A DNA stretch of 64,000 nucleotides from Aquabacterium fontiphilum (GTDB lineage: Bacteria; Pseudomonadota; Gammaproteobacteria; Burkholderiales; Burkholderiaceae_C): the NCBI RefSeq assembly GCF_009909205.1, contig NZ_JAAAPN010000007.1, positions 124,001-188,000 of the forward strand. Reading direction: 5' to 3'. Below the pieces are notes generated by a model. The model had not been told where the DNA came from, ran no database searches, and saw only the letters and a program-made list of their open reading frames with translations. Shown in pieces: positions 1 to 8,705 of this stretch. The first letter of the stretch is position 1. Each line of letters opens with the position of its first letter. A program made the translations under genes and the position numbers.

Positions 1-1
1 G

Positions 2-634
2 CGCATCGGCTCGGACGAGATCTGGGACAAGGCCGAAAACGCCCTGATGGAATCGCTGCGTGCCACGAACAGCGAGTTCACCATCGCTGCCGGCGACGGC
101 GCCTTCTATGGCCCCAAGATCGAGTACACGCTGAAGGACGCGCTGGGCCGCCACTGGCAATGCGGCACCATCCAGGTCGATTTCTCGATGCCTGAGCGAC
201 TGGGCGCCGAGTACGTGACCGAGTCCAGCGACCGCAAGCACCCGGTGATGCTGCACCGCGCCATCCTGGGTTCGCTCGAGCGTTTCATCGGCATCCTGAT
301 CGAGCAGCACGCCGGCGCGCTGCCGGTCTGGCTGTCACCCGTGCAGGCCGTGGTGCTCAACATCACCGATGCACAGGCCGATTACGCGGCGGAAGTGGCT
401 AAAACGCTCCAGAAACAAGGACTTAGGGTCCAGTTGGATTTGCGCAACGAAAAGATCACGTATAAAATCCGCGAGCATGCGTTGCAGAAGGTGCCGTACT
501 TCATCGTTGTCGGTGACAAGGAGAAGGTTGATGGCACCGTCGCCGTGCGCGCCCGAGGCAACCAGAACCTCGGTGTGATGTCACTCGATGACTTCTCCCT
601 GAAGATCGCTCAAGACATCGCCAGCAAGGCCTGA
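2..634 (+). CDS. thrS: Threonyl-tRNA synthetase, C-terminal part (5' end outside window)
   Basis: Charges tRNA-Thr with threonine in the cytoplasm. The open frame enters from the left edge, so about 210 C-terminal residues are present of a protein usually near 640. Class II motif 3 is visible ([21 protein letters not shown]), followed by the anticodon-binding alpha/beta domain (starting [19 protein letters not shown]) and the typical end where the protein is told to be non-thiol charged by a [12 protein letters not shown] segment. It is the first visible gene of the thrS-infC-rpmI-rplT-pheST-ihfA order found in many proteobacteria. Identity is very secure; the catalytic zinc site and editing domain lie outside the window and cannot be checked. 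Confidence 0.97.
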   Translation, partial: RIGSDEIWDKAENALMESLRATNSEFTIAAGDGAFYGPKIEYTLKDALGRHWQCGTIQVDFSMPERLGAEYVTESSDRKHPVMLHRAILGSLERFIGILIEQHAGALPVWLSPVQAVVLNITDAQADYAAEVAKTLQKQGLRVQLDLRNEKITYKIREHALQKVPYFIVVGDKEKVDGTVAVRARGNQNLGVMSLDDFSLKIAQDIASKA

Positions 635-640
635 TGGGCC

Positions 641-672
641 GCGCTTTTGCCTCGCAGGTTTGGCAAAGGCGC
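641..672 (+). other. Hairpin between thrS and infC
   Basis: An 11-bp stem (GCGCTTTTGCC with GGCAAAGGCGC, one G-U pair) encloses a 10-nt loop just after the thrS stop. No T-tract follows, so it is not a convincing intrinsic terminator; it may stabilise or process the thrS mRNA end. The rest of the 114-nt spacer shows nothing else except the infC ribosome-binding site. Confidence 0.35.
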
Positions 673-748
673 GACCCTGGTGTTGTTCGGGTGCGTGTGA
701 ACTTGGTTAACCGGTGCGGGCCCTGGCCCGTGGCCTGAGGAATTCGAC

Positions 749-1297
749 ATCGCTAACTTTTTTGACCGCCGTACGCGCAATGATGAGCGCAAGCATCGGC
801 TGAACCGCGAGATCACTGCACCCGAAGTCCGTCTGAATGGTCCGGAGAACGAACCACTCGGCATCGTGAGCATTCAGGAAGCCCTGCGCCTGTCTGCCGA
901 ATACGATGTGGACCTGGTTGAAATTGCCGCCCAGGCCGACCCCCCGGTCTGCCGCCTGATGGACTACGGCAAGTTCAAGTACCAGGAGCAGAAGAAGGCT
1001 CACGACGCCAAGCTCAAGCAGAAGGTCATTGAAGTCAAGGAAGTCAAATTCCGTCCCGCGACGGACGAAGGCGACTACCAGATCAAGCTGCGCAACCTTC
1101 GCCGCTTCTTGGAAGACGGCGACAAGGGCAAGGTGACCCTGCGGTTCCGTGGCCGCGAAATCACCCACCAGGAGCTGGGCATGCGGCTGCTGGAGCGCGT
1201 ACGCGACGACTTGGCCGATTGCTCGGTCGTTGAGAACATGCCCAAGCTGGAAGGGCGCCAGATGATCATGGTGCTCGGCCCGAAGAAGAAGAAGTGA
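749..1297 (+). CDS. infC: Translation initiation factor IF-3 (ATC start codon)
   Basis: IF-3 binds the 30S subunit, prevents premature 50S joining and proofreads start codon choice. The frame downstream of a GTG at 866 would give only 143 residues and lack most of the N-terminal domain. Reading upstream in frame, the protein begins at ATC 749 with [20 protein letters not shown], giving 182 residues, the family's usual length (about 180). A GAGG Shine-Dalgarno at 736-739 sits 9 nt before this ATC. The N-domain (to about residue 80), helical linker and C-domain ([17 protein letters not shown]) are complete. A rare start codon is known for infC, where it lets IF-3 repress its own translation; that regulation is inferred here from the ATC codon. 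Confidence 0.95.
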   Translation: MANFFDRRTRNDERKHRLNREITAPEVRLNGPENEPLGIVSIQEALRLSAEYDVDLVEIAAQADPPVCRLMDYGKFKYQEQKKAHDAKLKQKVIEVKEVKFRPATDEGDYQIKLRNLRRFLEDGDKGKVTLRFRGREITHQELGMRLLERVRDDLADCSVVENMPKLEGRQMIMVLGPKKKK

Positions 1298-1305
1298 ATT
1301 CAGTC

Positions 1306-1408
1306 ATGACGCCGGGAAACCGGTGTCATCACCCTGGTGGGGTTTGGTCGCCCCACCGAGGGATCCAAGTGCCTGCAGGCCATCAAGACCCGGAAGTGGT
1401 ATTCCGGG
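1306..1408 (+). promoter_or_regulatory. Three-hairpin leader before rpmI, candidate L20 translational operator
   Basis: The 145-nt infC-rpmI spacer holds three consecutive hairpins: 1306-1329 (10 bp, GAAA tetraloop), 1336-1357 (GGTGGGG/CCCCACC, 8-nt loop) and 1389-1408 (CCCGGAA/TTCCGGG, 6-nt loop). No T-tract follows any of them, so termination is unlikely. In E. coli and Bacillus, ribosomal protein L20 binds a structured leader upstream of rpmI to repress rpmI-rplT. A similar role is inferred from position and structure; L20 contacts cannot be shown from sequence alone. Confidence 0.45.
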
Positions 1409-1442
1409 CGCCTGGTAGGAACAAACCATAAGGAGCATCAAC

Positions 1443-1646
1443 ATGCCCAAGATGAAGACCAAGAAGAGCGCTGCCAAGCGTTTTCGCGTGCGTCCGGGTG
1501 GTACCGTCAAGCGCGGTCAAGCCTTCAAGCGTCACATCCTGACCAAGAAGACCACGAAGAACAAGCGTCACCTGCGTGGTGCCGTGAACGTGCATGACAG
1601 CAACATGGGCCACATGGCTCAGATGCTGCCGTTTGCCGGCCTGTAA
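1443..1646 (+). CDS. rpmI: 50S ribosomal protein L35
   Basis: Small, very basic ribosomal protein of the large subunit, 67 residues, at the family's usual length (64-67). The conserved start [19 protein letters not shown] and the [13 protein letters not shown] segment identify it directly. An AAGGAG Shine-Dalgarno lies just upstream of the ATG. It is followed after 62 nt by rplT and is presumably cotranscribed with infC; the structured spacer upstream suggests translational control. Confidence 0.98.
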   Translation: MPKMKTKKSAAKRFRVRPGGTVKRGQAFKRHILTKKTTKNKRHLRGAVNVHDSNMGHMAQMLPFAGL

Positions 1647-1708
1647 TCGGCTGCAAACAAGCACGATCGTCGTCTCAGTTCAGATAGTCAACGCCGAAGG
1701 AGTCACTC

Positions 1709-2068
1709 ATGCCTCGCGTCAAACGTGGTGTAACAGCCCGCGCCCGTCATAAAAAGGTTCTCGCCCTGGCCAAGGGTTTCCGTGGTCGCCGCAAGAACGT
1801 CTACCGCATCGCCAAACAGGCGGTCATGAAGGCAGGTCAGTATGCCTACCGTGACCGCCGCGCCAAGAAGCGCGAGTTCCGCCGTCTGTGGATCGCGCGT
1901 ATCAACGCCGCCAGCCGCTCGCTGGGTCTGACCTACAGCAAGTTCATGGCTGGCATCAAGAAGGCGTCGATCGAGATCGACCGCAAGGTGCTGGCTGACC
2001 TCGCCGTCAACGACCCCGCTGCATTTGCCAGCATCGTTGAAAAGGCCAAGGCTCAACTGGCTGCCTGA
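1709..2068 (+). CDS. rplT: 50S ribosomal protein L20
   Basis: Large-subunit assembly protein of 119 residues that binds 23S rRNA early and often represses its own operon. The family's N-terminal [17 protein letters not shown] and the [18 protein letters not shown] block are intact, and the length matches. GGAG precedes the ATG by about 8 nt. A short spacer with a strong intrinsic terminator separates it from pheS, so this gene closes the ribosomal part of the operon. Confidence 0.98.
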   Translation: MPRVKRGVTARARHKKVLALAKGFRGRRKNVYRIAKQAVMKAGQYAYRDRRAKKREFRRLWIARINAASRSLGLTYSKFMAGIKKASIEIDRKVLADLAVNDPAAFASIVEKAKAQLAA

Positions 2069-2140
2069 TCGATCCAGGCAGGCAGCAAGATGCTGCGCCG
2101 CATGCGAGGTGGGTTTCGGCCTGCCACCATGCGGTGATCC

Positions 2141-2170
2141 AAAGGCCAACCCCAGGTTGGCCTTTTTTTT
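2141..2170 (+). terminator. Intrinsic terminator between rplT and pheS
   Basis: Inverted repeat AAAGGCCAAC / GTTGGCCTTT with a short loop followed by an unbroken run of eight or more T. It ends only 12 nt before the pheS ATG, so pheS translation signals abut the T-tract. A 15-codon ORF (2090-2137) with one Phe codon lies upstream, too poor in Phe to be a standard leader peptide. It either terminates the infC-rplT transcript or acts as an attenuator for pheST. Confidence 0.8.
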
Positions 2171-2182
2171 CGACACGAATCC

Positions 2183-3220
2183 ATGAACGACCTCGACCAA
2201 CTGGTGCAATCGGCCCAGGCGGCTTTCGCCGAAGCCGGCACGCCCGCCGATCTGGAAAACGCCAAGGCCCGCTTCCTGGGCAAGTCGGGCAGCCTGACCG
2301 AGCTGCTCAAGGGCATGGGCGCGCTGAGCCCCGAAGAGAAAAAGACCCGGGGCGCGGCCATCAACCAGGCCAAGCAACAGGTCGAGGCCTTGCTCAACGC
2401 CCGCCGTCAGGCGCTGGCCGATGCCGAACTGGCGCAACAGCTGCAGGCCGAGCGTCTGGATGTGACGCTGCCGGGCCGCCGCCGTGGCGAGGGTGGGCTG
2501 CACCCCGTCTCGCTGAGCATTGAGCGCATCGAAGGCATCTTTGGCTCGATGGGCTTTGCCGTGGCCGACGGTCCGGAGATCGAGGCCGACTGGTTCAATT
2601 TCACCGCGCTGAACACGCCGGAAGACCATCCCGCGCGTTCCATGCACGACACCTTCTACGTCGAGGGCGGCCACCTGCTGCGCACGCACACCAGCCCGAT
2701 GCAGGTGCGCTACGCTGTGCAACACGTCAAGCGGCACGCCGAGGCGCTGGCCCGTGGCGAGCGCATCCCCGAGATCCGCGTGATCGCGCCGGGTCGCACC
2801 TACCGCGTCGACAGCGATGCCACCCACTCGCCGATGTTCCACCAGTGCGAAGGCCTGTGGATCGGGGAGAACGTGAGCTTCACCGACCTCAAGGCCGTGC
2901 TGGGCGATTTCTTCAGCACATTCTTCGAGACGAACGACCTGGATATCCGCTTCCGGCCGTCGTTCTTCCCCTTCACCGAGCCTTCGGCCGAGGTGGACAT
3001 CGCCTTTGCCTCCGGCCCGCTGAAGGGTCGCTGGCTGGAGGTGGGTGGCGCCGGCCAGGTTCATCCGAACGTGGTGCGCAACTTCGGTCTCGACCCGGAG
3101 CGCTACATCGGCTTCGCGTTCGGCCTGGGGCCGGATCGCCTGACGATGCTGCGCTACGGCGTCAATGACCTGCGCCTGTTCTTCGAAGGCGATCTGCGCT
3201 TCCTGCAGCAGTTTCAGTGA
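2183..3220 (+). CDS. pheS: Phenylalanyl-tRNA synthetase alpha subunit
   Basis: Catalytic subunit of the alpha2-beta2 enzyme that charges tRNA-Phe. The protein of 345 residues has the N-terminal coiled-coil arm (about 1-85) and the class II core. Motif 2 ([18 protein letters not shown]) and motif 3 ([18 protein letters not shown]) are complete. The ATG at 2183 has almost no Shine-Dalgarno and sits directly behind a terminator T-tract. The partner pheT is not immediately downstream as usual; an alcohol dehydrogenase gene of about 1 kb separates them. Confidence 0.97.
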   Translation: MNDLDQLVQSAQAAFAEAGTPADLENAKARFLGKSGSLTELLKGMGALSPEEKKTRGAAINQAKQQVEALLNARRQALADAELAQQLQAERLDVTLPGRRRGEGGLHPVSLSIERIEGIFGSMGFAVADGPEIEADWFNFTALNTPEDHPARSMHDTFYVEGGHLLRTHTSPMQVRYAVQHVKRHAEALARGERIPEIRVIAPGRTYRVDSDATHSPMFHQCEGLWIGENVSFTDLKAVLGDFFSTFFETNDLDIRFRPSFFPFTEPSAEVDIAFASGPLKGRWLEVGGAGQVHPNVVRNFGLDPERYIGFAFGLGPDRLTMLRYGVNDLRLFFEGDLRFLQQFQ

Positions 3221-3331
3221 GGGCAGGGCTGTCGCCGCAGACCTGCGCGCGACAACTTGCCCAGTCTGTGTGATGCTTGCTTCCCCATGTCGACACAGGC
3301 GCCCCGACGCCGCCGCTGAGAAGGAGATCCC

Positions 3332-4363
3332 ATGACCGAGACCACCGCCATCCGTGCCTGGGCTGCCCAGGAGGCCAGCAAGCCGCTGGTGCCGCACAGC
3401 TACGATCCGGGCGCACTCGGCGCAGAAGAGGTCGAGATCCGTGTCGACCACTGCGGCGTGTGCCATTCCGATTTGTCCCTGATCGACAACGAGTGGGGGT
3501 TTTCGGCCTACCCGATCGTTGGCGGGCACGAGGTGATCGGCACGGTGGTGGCGCTGGGCAGTCAGGCCAAGGGTTTGAAGCTCGGCCAGAAGGTCGGCGT
3601 GGGCTGGATGGCCGGCAGCTGCATGACCTGTCGCAGCTGCATCGGGGGCGAGCCCCATCTGTGTCGTGCCGGCGTGCCGACCATCGTCGGCCACAACGGC
3701 GGGTTTGCCGAGCGCGTTCGTGCCCACTGGTTGTGGGCGTGTCCCATTCCTGAAGGCCTGAACCCGGCCAAGGCCGGCCCGTTGCTGTGCGGCGGCATCA
3801 CGGTGTTTTCGCCCTTCCTGAATTTCGACATCAAGCCGGTGCACCGTGTCGGCGTGGTCGGCATTGGTGGCCTGGGCCATCTCGCGGTCAAGTTTGCCCG
3901 CGCGTGGGGCTGTGAGGTCACGGCCTTCACGTCGAGCGAATCCAAGCGCGATGAGGCGCTGCAGATGGGCGCCCATCGCGTGGTGTCCAGCGTCGATGCG
4001 GGCGCGATGAAGGGCATTGCCGGCCAGCTCGACATGGTGCTGGTGACCGTCAACGTGATGCTGAACTGGAAGGCGCTGATGGGCACGCTGGCGCCCCATG
4101 GCCGCCTGCACCTGGTGGGCGTGCTGCCGCAGCCGATGGAGGTCGAGGCCTTCCCGCTGATCGGCGGCCAGCGCAGCGTTTCGGGCTCGCCCACGGGCTC
4201 GCGCCAGGATATCGACACCATGCTGGCCTTTGCCGCCCGCCACGGCATCGAGCCGCAGACCGAACACTTTCCCATGAGCCGCATCAACGAGGCCCTGGAC
4301 CACCTGCGTGCCGGCAAGGCCCGCTACCGCGTGGTGCTGGATGCCGAGCCGGCGGCGCAATGA
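3332..4363 (+). CDS. Zinc-dependent NAD(P) alcohol dehydrogenase, cinnamyl-alcohol-dehydrogenase/YahK type
   Basis: Medium-chain dehydrogenase/reductase of 343 residues that likely interconverts aldehydes and primary alcohols. Catalytic-zinc ligands are in CGVCHSD and GHEVIG, the structural-zinc Cys set in SCMTCRSCIGGEPHLC, and the Rossmann loop GIGGLGHLAVKFARAWG near residue 175. It starts 111 nt after pheS with its own AAGGAG site and ends 23 nt before pheT, so pheT must be read through it. Nothing ties its activity to tRNA charging; it looks like a gene inserted into the pheST operon. Substrate cannot be assigned. Confidence 0.9.
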   Translation: MTETTAIRAWAAQEASKPLVPHSYDPGALGAEEVEIRVDHCGVCHSDLSLIDNEWGFSAYPIVGGHEVIGTVVALGSQAKGLKLGQKVGVGWMAGSCMTCRSCIGGEPHLCRAGVPTIVGHNGGFAERVRAHWLWACPIPEGLNPAKAGPLLCGGITVFSPFLNFDIKPVHRVGVVGIGGLGHLAVKFARAWGCEVTAFTSSESKRDEALQMGAHRVVSSVDAGAMKGIAGQLDMVLVTVNVMLNWKALMGTLAPHGRLHLVGVLPQPMEVEAFPLIGGQRSVSGSPTGSRQDIDTMLAFAARHGIEPQTEHFPMSRINEALDHLRAGKARYRVVLDAEPAAQ

Positions 4364-4386
4364 ACTGATTTCCAAGGATTCCTGTC

Positions 4387-6816
4387 ATGCAATTCCCTGA
4401 GTCGTGGCTGCGCAGTTTCTGCAACCCTGACCTGAGCACCCAGCAACTGGCCGATCTGTTGACCATGGCCGGCCTGGAGGTTGAAGAGCTGCAGCCGGTG
4501 GCGCCACCGTTCACGGGCGTGGTGGTCGCGCAGGTGCTGGAAGTGGCCAAGCACCCCGATGCTGACCGCCTCAACGTCTGCAAGGTGGACGCCGGCACGG
4601 GTGAGACGTTGCAGATCGTCTGCGGCGCACCCAATGTGCGCCCGGGCATCAAGGTGCCCTGTGCCACCGTGGGCGCTGAGCTGCCGCCCGGTGCGGATGG
4701 CAAGCCCTTCGTCATCAAGAAGGGCAAGCTGCGCGGCGTGGAAAGCCACGGCATGCTGTGCTCGGCCAAGGAGTTGGGCGTGGCCGAAGAATCGAACGGC
4801 CTGCACATCCTCGCCGACGACGCGCCCGTGGGCGTCAGCATCCGCGATCACCTCAGGCTCGATGACACGCTGTTCACGCTCAAGCTCACACCCAACCTGG
4901 CGCACTGCCTGAGCGTCGCCGGCATTGCACGTGAGGTGTCGGCGCTGACTGGCGCGCCCCTGACGATGCCAGCCATGGCCCCCGTGCAGCCGGGCATCGA
5001 TGCCACTGTGCCGGTGAGCGTGACCGCGCCGGACCTGTGTGGCCGTTTCGTGGGCCGCGTGATCCAGGGCGTGAACCCGCAGGCCAAGACGCCCGACTGG
5101 ATGGTCGAGCGCCTGGCCCGCTGCGGCCAGCGTGCGGTGTCGCCGCTGGTCGACATCTCGAACTACGTGATGTTCGAGCTGGGCCAGCCTTCGCATGTGT
5201 TTGATCTGGACAAGATCCACGGCGGCCTGACCGTGCGCTGGGCGCAGGCCGGCGAGACGCTCAAGCTGCTCAACGGCAACACGGTGACGCTGGACGAACA
5301 GGTCGGCGTGATCGCCGATGCGCAGCAGGTGGAATCGCTGGCCGGTGTGATGGGCGGCGACAGCACGGCCGTGGGCGACGACACGCGCAACGTCTACCTT
5401 GAGGCGGCCTTCTGGTGGCCCAAGGCCATTGCCGGCCGGGCGCGCCGCTACAACTTCTCGACCGATGCGTCGCACCGTTTCGAGCGCGGCGTCGATCCGG
5501 CGCCCACCGCGCAACACCTCGAGCGCATCACGCAACTGATCCTCGAAATCTGTGGCGGCCAGGCTGGCCCGGTCACGGACCAGCAGGTGCGCATGCCCGA
5601 GCGCGCGCCCGTGACACTGCGCCTGTCGCGCGCGCAGCGCGTCATCGGCATGCCGGTGAGCCTGGCGGACTGCGAAGGCGTGATGCAGCGGCTGGGTCTG
5701 CGTTTCGAGACCCGTCAGGTCGAGGGCGATGCCCACATTGTCGTGACCCCGCCCAGCTGGCGCTTCGACCTGCAGATCGAGGAAGACCTGATCGAGGAAG
5801 TGGTGCGCGTGATCGGTTTCGACAAGCTGCCGCGGCGCGCGCCGCAGGCGCCCATCGTGCCGCATGTGCCCGCAGAAGGTCGTCGCAGCATGTATGCCGT
5901 GCGTCGTGCGGTCGCGGCGCGAGGCTACCAGGAGGTGATCTCCTTCAGCTTTGTCGAGGCCCGGTGGGAGACCGATTTCGCGGGCAACGCCGACCCGATC
6001 AAGGTGCTCAACCCCATTGCCAGCCAGCTGTCGGTCATGCGCTCGACGCTGATCGGCTCGCTGGTGGAGGTGTTGCGCACCAACCTGTCTCGCAAGGCCG
6101 ACCGCGTGCGCCTGTTCGAGGTGGGGCGTGTGTTCCGCCGCGATGCCAGCGTGCAGGACGGCGACCAGACCGTCGGCGGCTTCGACCAGCCGGTGAAGGT
6201 CGCGGGCCTGGCCTATGGCGCGGCGGATGCGCTGCAGTGGGGCACGGCCGCCCGCCCGGTGGATTTCTTTGATGTGAAGGGCGATGTCGAGGCGCTGCTG
6301 GGCGCGCAGCCCGTGCAGTTCGAAGCAGCCGAGCATCCCGCCTTCCACCCGGGCCGCTGCGCCCGCATCGTGCTCAACGGCCAGACCGTGGGCGTGATGG
6401 GCGAGCTGCACCCGAAATGGCGTCAGGCTTATGACCTGCCTCAGGCGCCCGTGCTGTTCGAGCTCGACGGGGTGGTGCTGGCGCAGCACCCGGTGCCGCG
6501 CTATGCCGGCGTGTCGAAAATGCAGTCGGTGTACCGTGACCTTGCGCTGGTGGTGAACGATCAGACAGCCCACGATGCCCTGATGGCTGCCGTGGCCGAT
6601 GCGCCGACCGATGGGCTGGTGCGTGGTGCCCGCTTGTTCGACATCTACAAGCCCAAGACCCCGGTGGCCGGCATCGGTGACAATGAGCGCAGCTTGGCCG
6701 TGCGCGTGGAACTGCGCGACGACGAGCAGACCTTGACCGATGAGCGCATCGACGCCGCGATGCAGGCCGTGCAGCAGAGCCTGTCCGCGCGTGTGGGTGC
6801 GCGAGTGCGCGCGTGA
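4387..6816 (+). CDS. pheT: Phenylalanyl-tRNA synthetase beta subunit
   Basis: Beta subunit of the tRNA-Phe synthetase, 809 residues. Domains in order: N-terminal start [23 protein letters not shown]-type tRNA-binding domain (about 40-150), B3/B4 editing domain (about 210-375), B5 domain (about 400-475), catalytic-like core, and the C-terminal ferredoxin-fold anticodon-binding domain (from [12 protein letters not shown], about 715-809). Length is normal. It lies 23 nt after the inserted dehydrogenase and 19 nt before ihfA, so all are probably one transcript. Confidence 0.97.
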   Translation: MQFPESWLRSFCNPDLSTQQLADLLTMAGLEVEELQPVAPPFTGVVVAQVLEVAKHPDADRLNVCKVDAGTGETLQIVCGAPNVRPGIKVPCATVGAELPPGADGKPFVIKKGKLRGVESHGMLCSAKELGVAEESNGLHILADDAPVGVSIRDHLRLDDTLFTLKLTPNLAHCLSVAGIAREVSALTGAPLTMPAMAPVQPGIDATVPVSVTAPDLCGRFVGRVIQGVNPQAKTPDWMVERLARCGQRAVSPLVDISNYVMFELGQPSHVFDLDKIHGGLTVRWAQAGETLKLLNGNTVTLDEQVGVIADAQQVESLAGVMGGDSTAVGDDTRNVYLEAAFWWPKAIAGRARRYNFSTDASHRFERGVDPAPTAQHLERITQLILEICGGQAGPVTDQQVRMPERAPVTLRLSRAQRVIGMPVSLADCEGVMQRLGLRFETRQVEGDAHIVVTPPSWRFDLQIEEDLIEEVVRVIGFDKLPRRAPQAPIVPHVPAEGRRSMYAVRRAVAARGYQEVISFSFVEARWETDFAGNADPIKVLNPIASQLSVMRSTLIGSLVEVLRTNLSRKADRVRLFEVGRVFRRDASVQDGDQTVGGFDQPVKVAGLAYGAADALQWGTAARPVDFFDVKGDVEALLGAQPVQFEAAEHPAFHPGRCARIVLNGQTVGVMGELHPKWRQAYDLPQAPVLFELDGVVLAQHPVPRYAGVSKMQSVYRDLALVVNDQTAHDALMAAVADAPTDGLVRGARLFDIYKPKTPVAGIGDNERSLAVRVELRDDEQTLTDERIDAAMQAVQQSLSARVGARVRA

Positions 6817-6835
6817 GCCAGGGGAGGGCCCGCCC

Positions 6836-7195
6836 ATGAACGACAAGATCAGTGACCTGACCGTGCTGCTGCCGACCATCGAGACGCCGACGCTCACCAA
6901 GGCGGAGCTGTCGGAGATGCTGTTCGAGCGTCTGGGCTTGAACAAGCGCGAGTCAAAGGACATGGTCGAGGCCTTCTTCGAGCTGATCAATGACGCGCTG
7001 GTCGAGGGCCATGACGTCAAGCTGTCGGGCTTTGGCAACTTCCAGATCCGCCGCAAGGCCGCCCGCCCGGGGCGCAACCCGCGCACGGGCGAGGCCATCC
7101 CCATCGAGGCCCGCAATGTGGTGACCTTTCACGCCAGCGCCAAGCTCAAGAGCATGGTGCAGGGCGAGGTTCCGGGCAGCGAGGACTTGGAGTAA
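6836..7195 (+). CDS. ihfA: Integration host factor alpha subunit
   Basis: DNA-bending HU-family protein that acts as IHF heterodimer with IhfB in recombination and in sigma-54 transcription. The start chosen is ATG 6836 with a GGGGAGGG site 6-9 nt before it, giving 119 residues; the open frame extends further upstream inside pheT, but without homology. The HU signature [22 protein letters not shown] and the DNA-binding arm are complete. Compared with E. coli IhfA (99 residues) it has about 20 extra N-terminal residues before [12 protein letters not shown], common in Burkholderiales. Confidence 0.95.
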   Translation: MNDKISDLTVLLPTIETPTLTKAELSEMLFERLGLNKRESKDMVEAFFELINDALVEGHDVKLSGFGNFQIRRKAARPGRNPRTGEAIPIEARNVVTFHASAKLKSMVQGEVPGSEDLE

Positions 7196-7256
7196 AGTCT
7201 GACGTCTTGCCGGCCCGGCCAGGCGGCCGGTACGTCACACAGGACAGGTGCCCGCA

Positions 7257-7883
7257 ATGGGAAATGTGGAACGCTCGGAAACAGGGCGTGTGGAGGGAGG
7301 CTTGCCGCCCATCCCCGCCAAGCGCTACTTCACCATCGGTGAGGTGAGCGAACTGTGCCTGGTCAAACCGTATGTGCTGCGCTATTGGGAGCAGGAGTTC
7401 GCACAACTGCGCCCCATGAAGCGACGCGGCAACCGCCGCTACTACCAGCACCATGAGGTCTTGCTGATCCGGCGCATCCGCGAGCTGCTGTATGAGCGCG
7501 GCTTCACCATCAGTGGGGCGCGCAATGAGCTCGCTGCCCAAGGCGTCGTGGCCGAGCCCGCGCGTGCGGCGTTGGCCCGGGCCATGGGTGTGGATGGCAT
7601 GGATGGCCACCACATGCTCGACGGCGCGGATGAGTCTGGCCTTCGCGACGGCGCTGCGCTGGCCGACGTGGCCATCGACACGCGCCAGGCGGGCCGTGTG
7701 CGGGTACCTGCGCGCGCAGTGGCCTGGGCGCCGGTGGCCGCACAGCCTTTGATGGCCACGCCTGCGGTCGCCTCCGGCAGTTTGCCCACATCGCCCGATC
7801 TGGCCGGCCTGTCGTCGGCCTCGCCCGAGTCGGTGGCGGCGCTGCGTGAAACCTTGTTGTCGATCCGCGACTTGCTGGCCTGA
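7257..7883 (+). CDS. MerR-family transcriptional regulator of the ihfA-linked type
   Basis: DNA-binding regulator of about 208 residues. The N-terminal winged helix-turn-helix (IGEVSELCLVKPYVLRYWEQ, then RRGNRRYYQHHEVLLIRRIREL) spans about residues 22-90. The C-terminal half is Ala/Val-rich with no recognisable effector site and no Cys cluster, so a metal sensor is unlikely. ATG 7257 is favoured over GTG 7248 because the AGGACAGG site fits the former. A MerR-like gene directly after ihfA and before tRNA-Pro is a widely kept arrangement; its target is unknown to me. Confidence 0.88.
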   Translation: MGNVERSETGRVEGGLPPIPAKRYFTIGEVSELCLVKPYVLRYWEQEFAQLRPMKRRGNRRYYQHHEVLLIRRIRELLYERGFTISGARNELAAQGVVAEPARAALARAMGVDGMDGHHMLDGADESGLRDGAALADVAIDTRQAGRVRVPARAVAWAPVAAQPLMATPAVASGSLPTSPDLAGLSSASPESVAALRETLLSIRDLLA

Positions 7884-7902
7884 ATCGGGTCGGAAAGCAT
7901 GC

Positions 7903-7919
7903 TATAGTTCAAGTCTTCG
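7903..7919 (+). promoter_or_regulatory. tRNA-Pro promoter -10/discriminator element
   Basis: The 17-mer TATAGTTCAAGTCTTCG supplies a TATAGT -10 hexamer and ends 1 nt before the mature tRNA-Pro, giving a start about 6 nt upstream of the tRNA. The identical 17-mer occurs upstream of tRNA-Gly at 57379-57395. No good -35 hexamer is visible. Confidence 0.6.
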
Positions 7920-7920
7920 T

Positions 7921-7997
7921 CGGGGTGTAGCGCAGCCTGGTAGCGCACTTGCATGGGGTGCAAGGGGTCGCGAGTTCGAATCCCGCCACCCCGACCA
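7921..7997 (+). tRNA. tRNA-Pro (anticodon GGG)
   Basis: 77-nt cloverleaf with acceptor stem CGGGGTG/CACCCCG, encoded ACCA end, D arm, T arm with GTTCGAATC, and anticodon stem CTTGC/GCAAG whose loop ATGGGGT gives anticodon GGG, reading CCC and CCU. A strong terminator follows 14 nt later, so it is a single-tRNA unit. Confidence 0.97.
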
Positions 7998-8010
7998 AAG
8001 AACGACATGA

Positions 8011-8039
8011 GCCCAGCAGAGCAATCTGCTGGGCTTTTT
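8011..8039 (+). terminator. Intrinsic terminator after tRNA-Pro
   Basis: GCCCAGCAG and CTGCTGGGC form a 9-bp stem with a 6-nt loop followed by TTTTT. Placed directly behind the tRNA-Pro 3' end. Confidence 0.88.
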
Positions 8040-8072
8040 GTCTGGTGGGCCCGCGTTATCCTTGCTCTCACC

Positions 8073-8705
8073 ATGTCCGAACGCGCCACACAGCCAGAAC
8101 GCACCGAGCCCTCGCCGCTGGTATCCCGCCTGCCGGTGGCATTGCCACACGCCTATCGGCTGCTGAACCACGGGCCGACCGTGCTGGTCAGTGCCGCGCA
8201 CAACGGGCAACGCAATGTGATGGCCGCGGCCTGGTGCATGCCGCTGGACTTTGATCCGCCCAAGCTCGCGGTGGTGATCGACAAGCAGACCTTCACGCGC
8301 ACGCTGATCGACGCGTCGGGTGAACTGGTGATCCAGGTGCCACCGGCGGCGCTGCGTGACGCCGTCGTTCAGGCTGGGACGCTGACGGGCCATGAGGTCG
8401 ACAAGTTCGCGGCGTGCGGGCTGGTTGCCGAAGACAGCGGGGTGGGGCAGGCGCCGCTGGTGGCGGGATGCCTTGCCTGGTTGGCTGGCCGCGTGCTGCC
8501 GAAGCCGGAACTCGCAGCCGACCATGACCTGTTCCTGGTCGAGGTGGTGGCCGCCTGGGCCGATCCGCGTGTGTTTGCCGAAGGGCGCTGGCGCGAGACG
8601 CCGTCGCCCGCGCTGCGCTCCCTGCATCATGTGGCCGGCGGCACGTTCTTCTGCTCGGGCGCCTTGCTCGCGCCCAACGACGATCCGCTCAGCGCGCCTT
8701 CTTGA
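8073..8705 (+). CDS. Flavin reductase / flavoredoxin-like FMN-binding protein
   Basis: About 210 residues with the flavin-reductase-like split-barrel fold: LPHAYRLLNHGPTVLVSAAHNGQRNVMAAAWCMPLDFDPPKLAVVI is the FMN-binding N-terminal block, and the family's HNGVxHxF-like second half follows. Such proteins reduce or carry FMN, often for a partner monooxygenase, but none is adjacent. ATG 8073 is chosen; the frame is open back into tRNA-Pro without coding sense. Its 3' end overlaps the convergent MerR gene by 17 nt. Confidence 0.85.
   Translation: MSERATQPERTEPSPLVSRLPVALPHAYRLLNHGPTVLVSAAHNGQRNVMAAAWCMPLDFDPPKLAVVIDKQTFTRTLIDASGELVIQVPPAALRDAVVQAGTLTGHEVDKFAACGLVAEDSGVGQAPLVAGCLAWLAGRVLPKPELAADHDLFLVEVVAAWADPRVFAEGRWRETPSPALRSLHHVAGGTFFCSGALLAPNDDPLSAPS

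Noticed and set aside
2090-2137. Phe leader peptide for pheS
   Set aside because: The 15-codon ORF has only one Phe codon and a weak ribosome-binding site, unlike the five-Phe peptide in E. coli.
1703-4375. Very long minus-strand open frames opposite rplT, pheS, adh and pheT
   Set aside because: They are antisense shadows of high-GC genes: Arg/His/Ala-rich with no domain and mirroring known coding strands.
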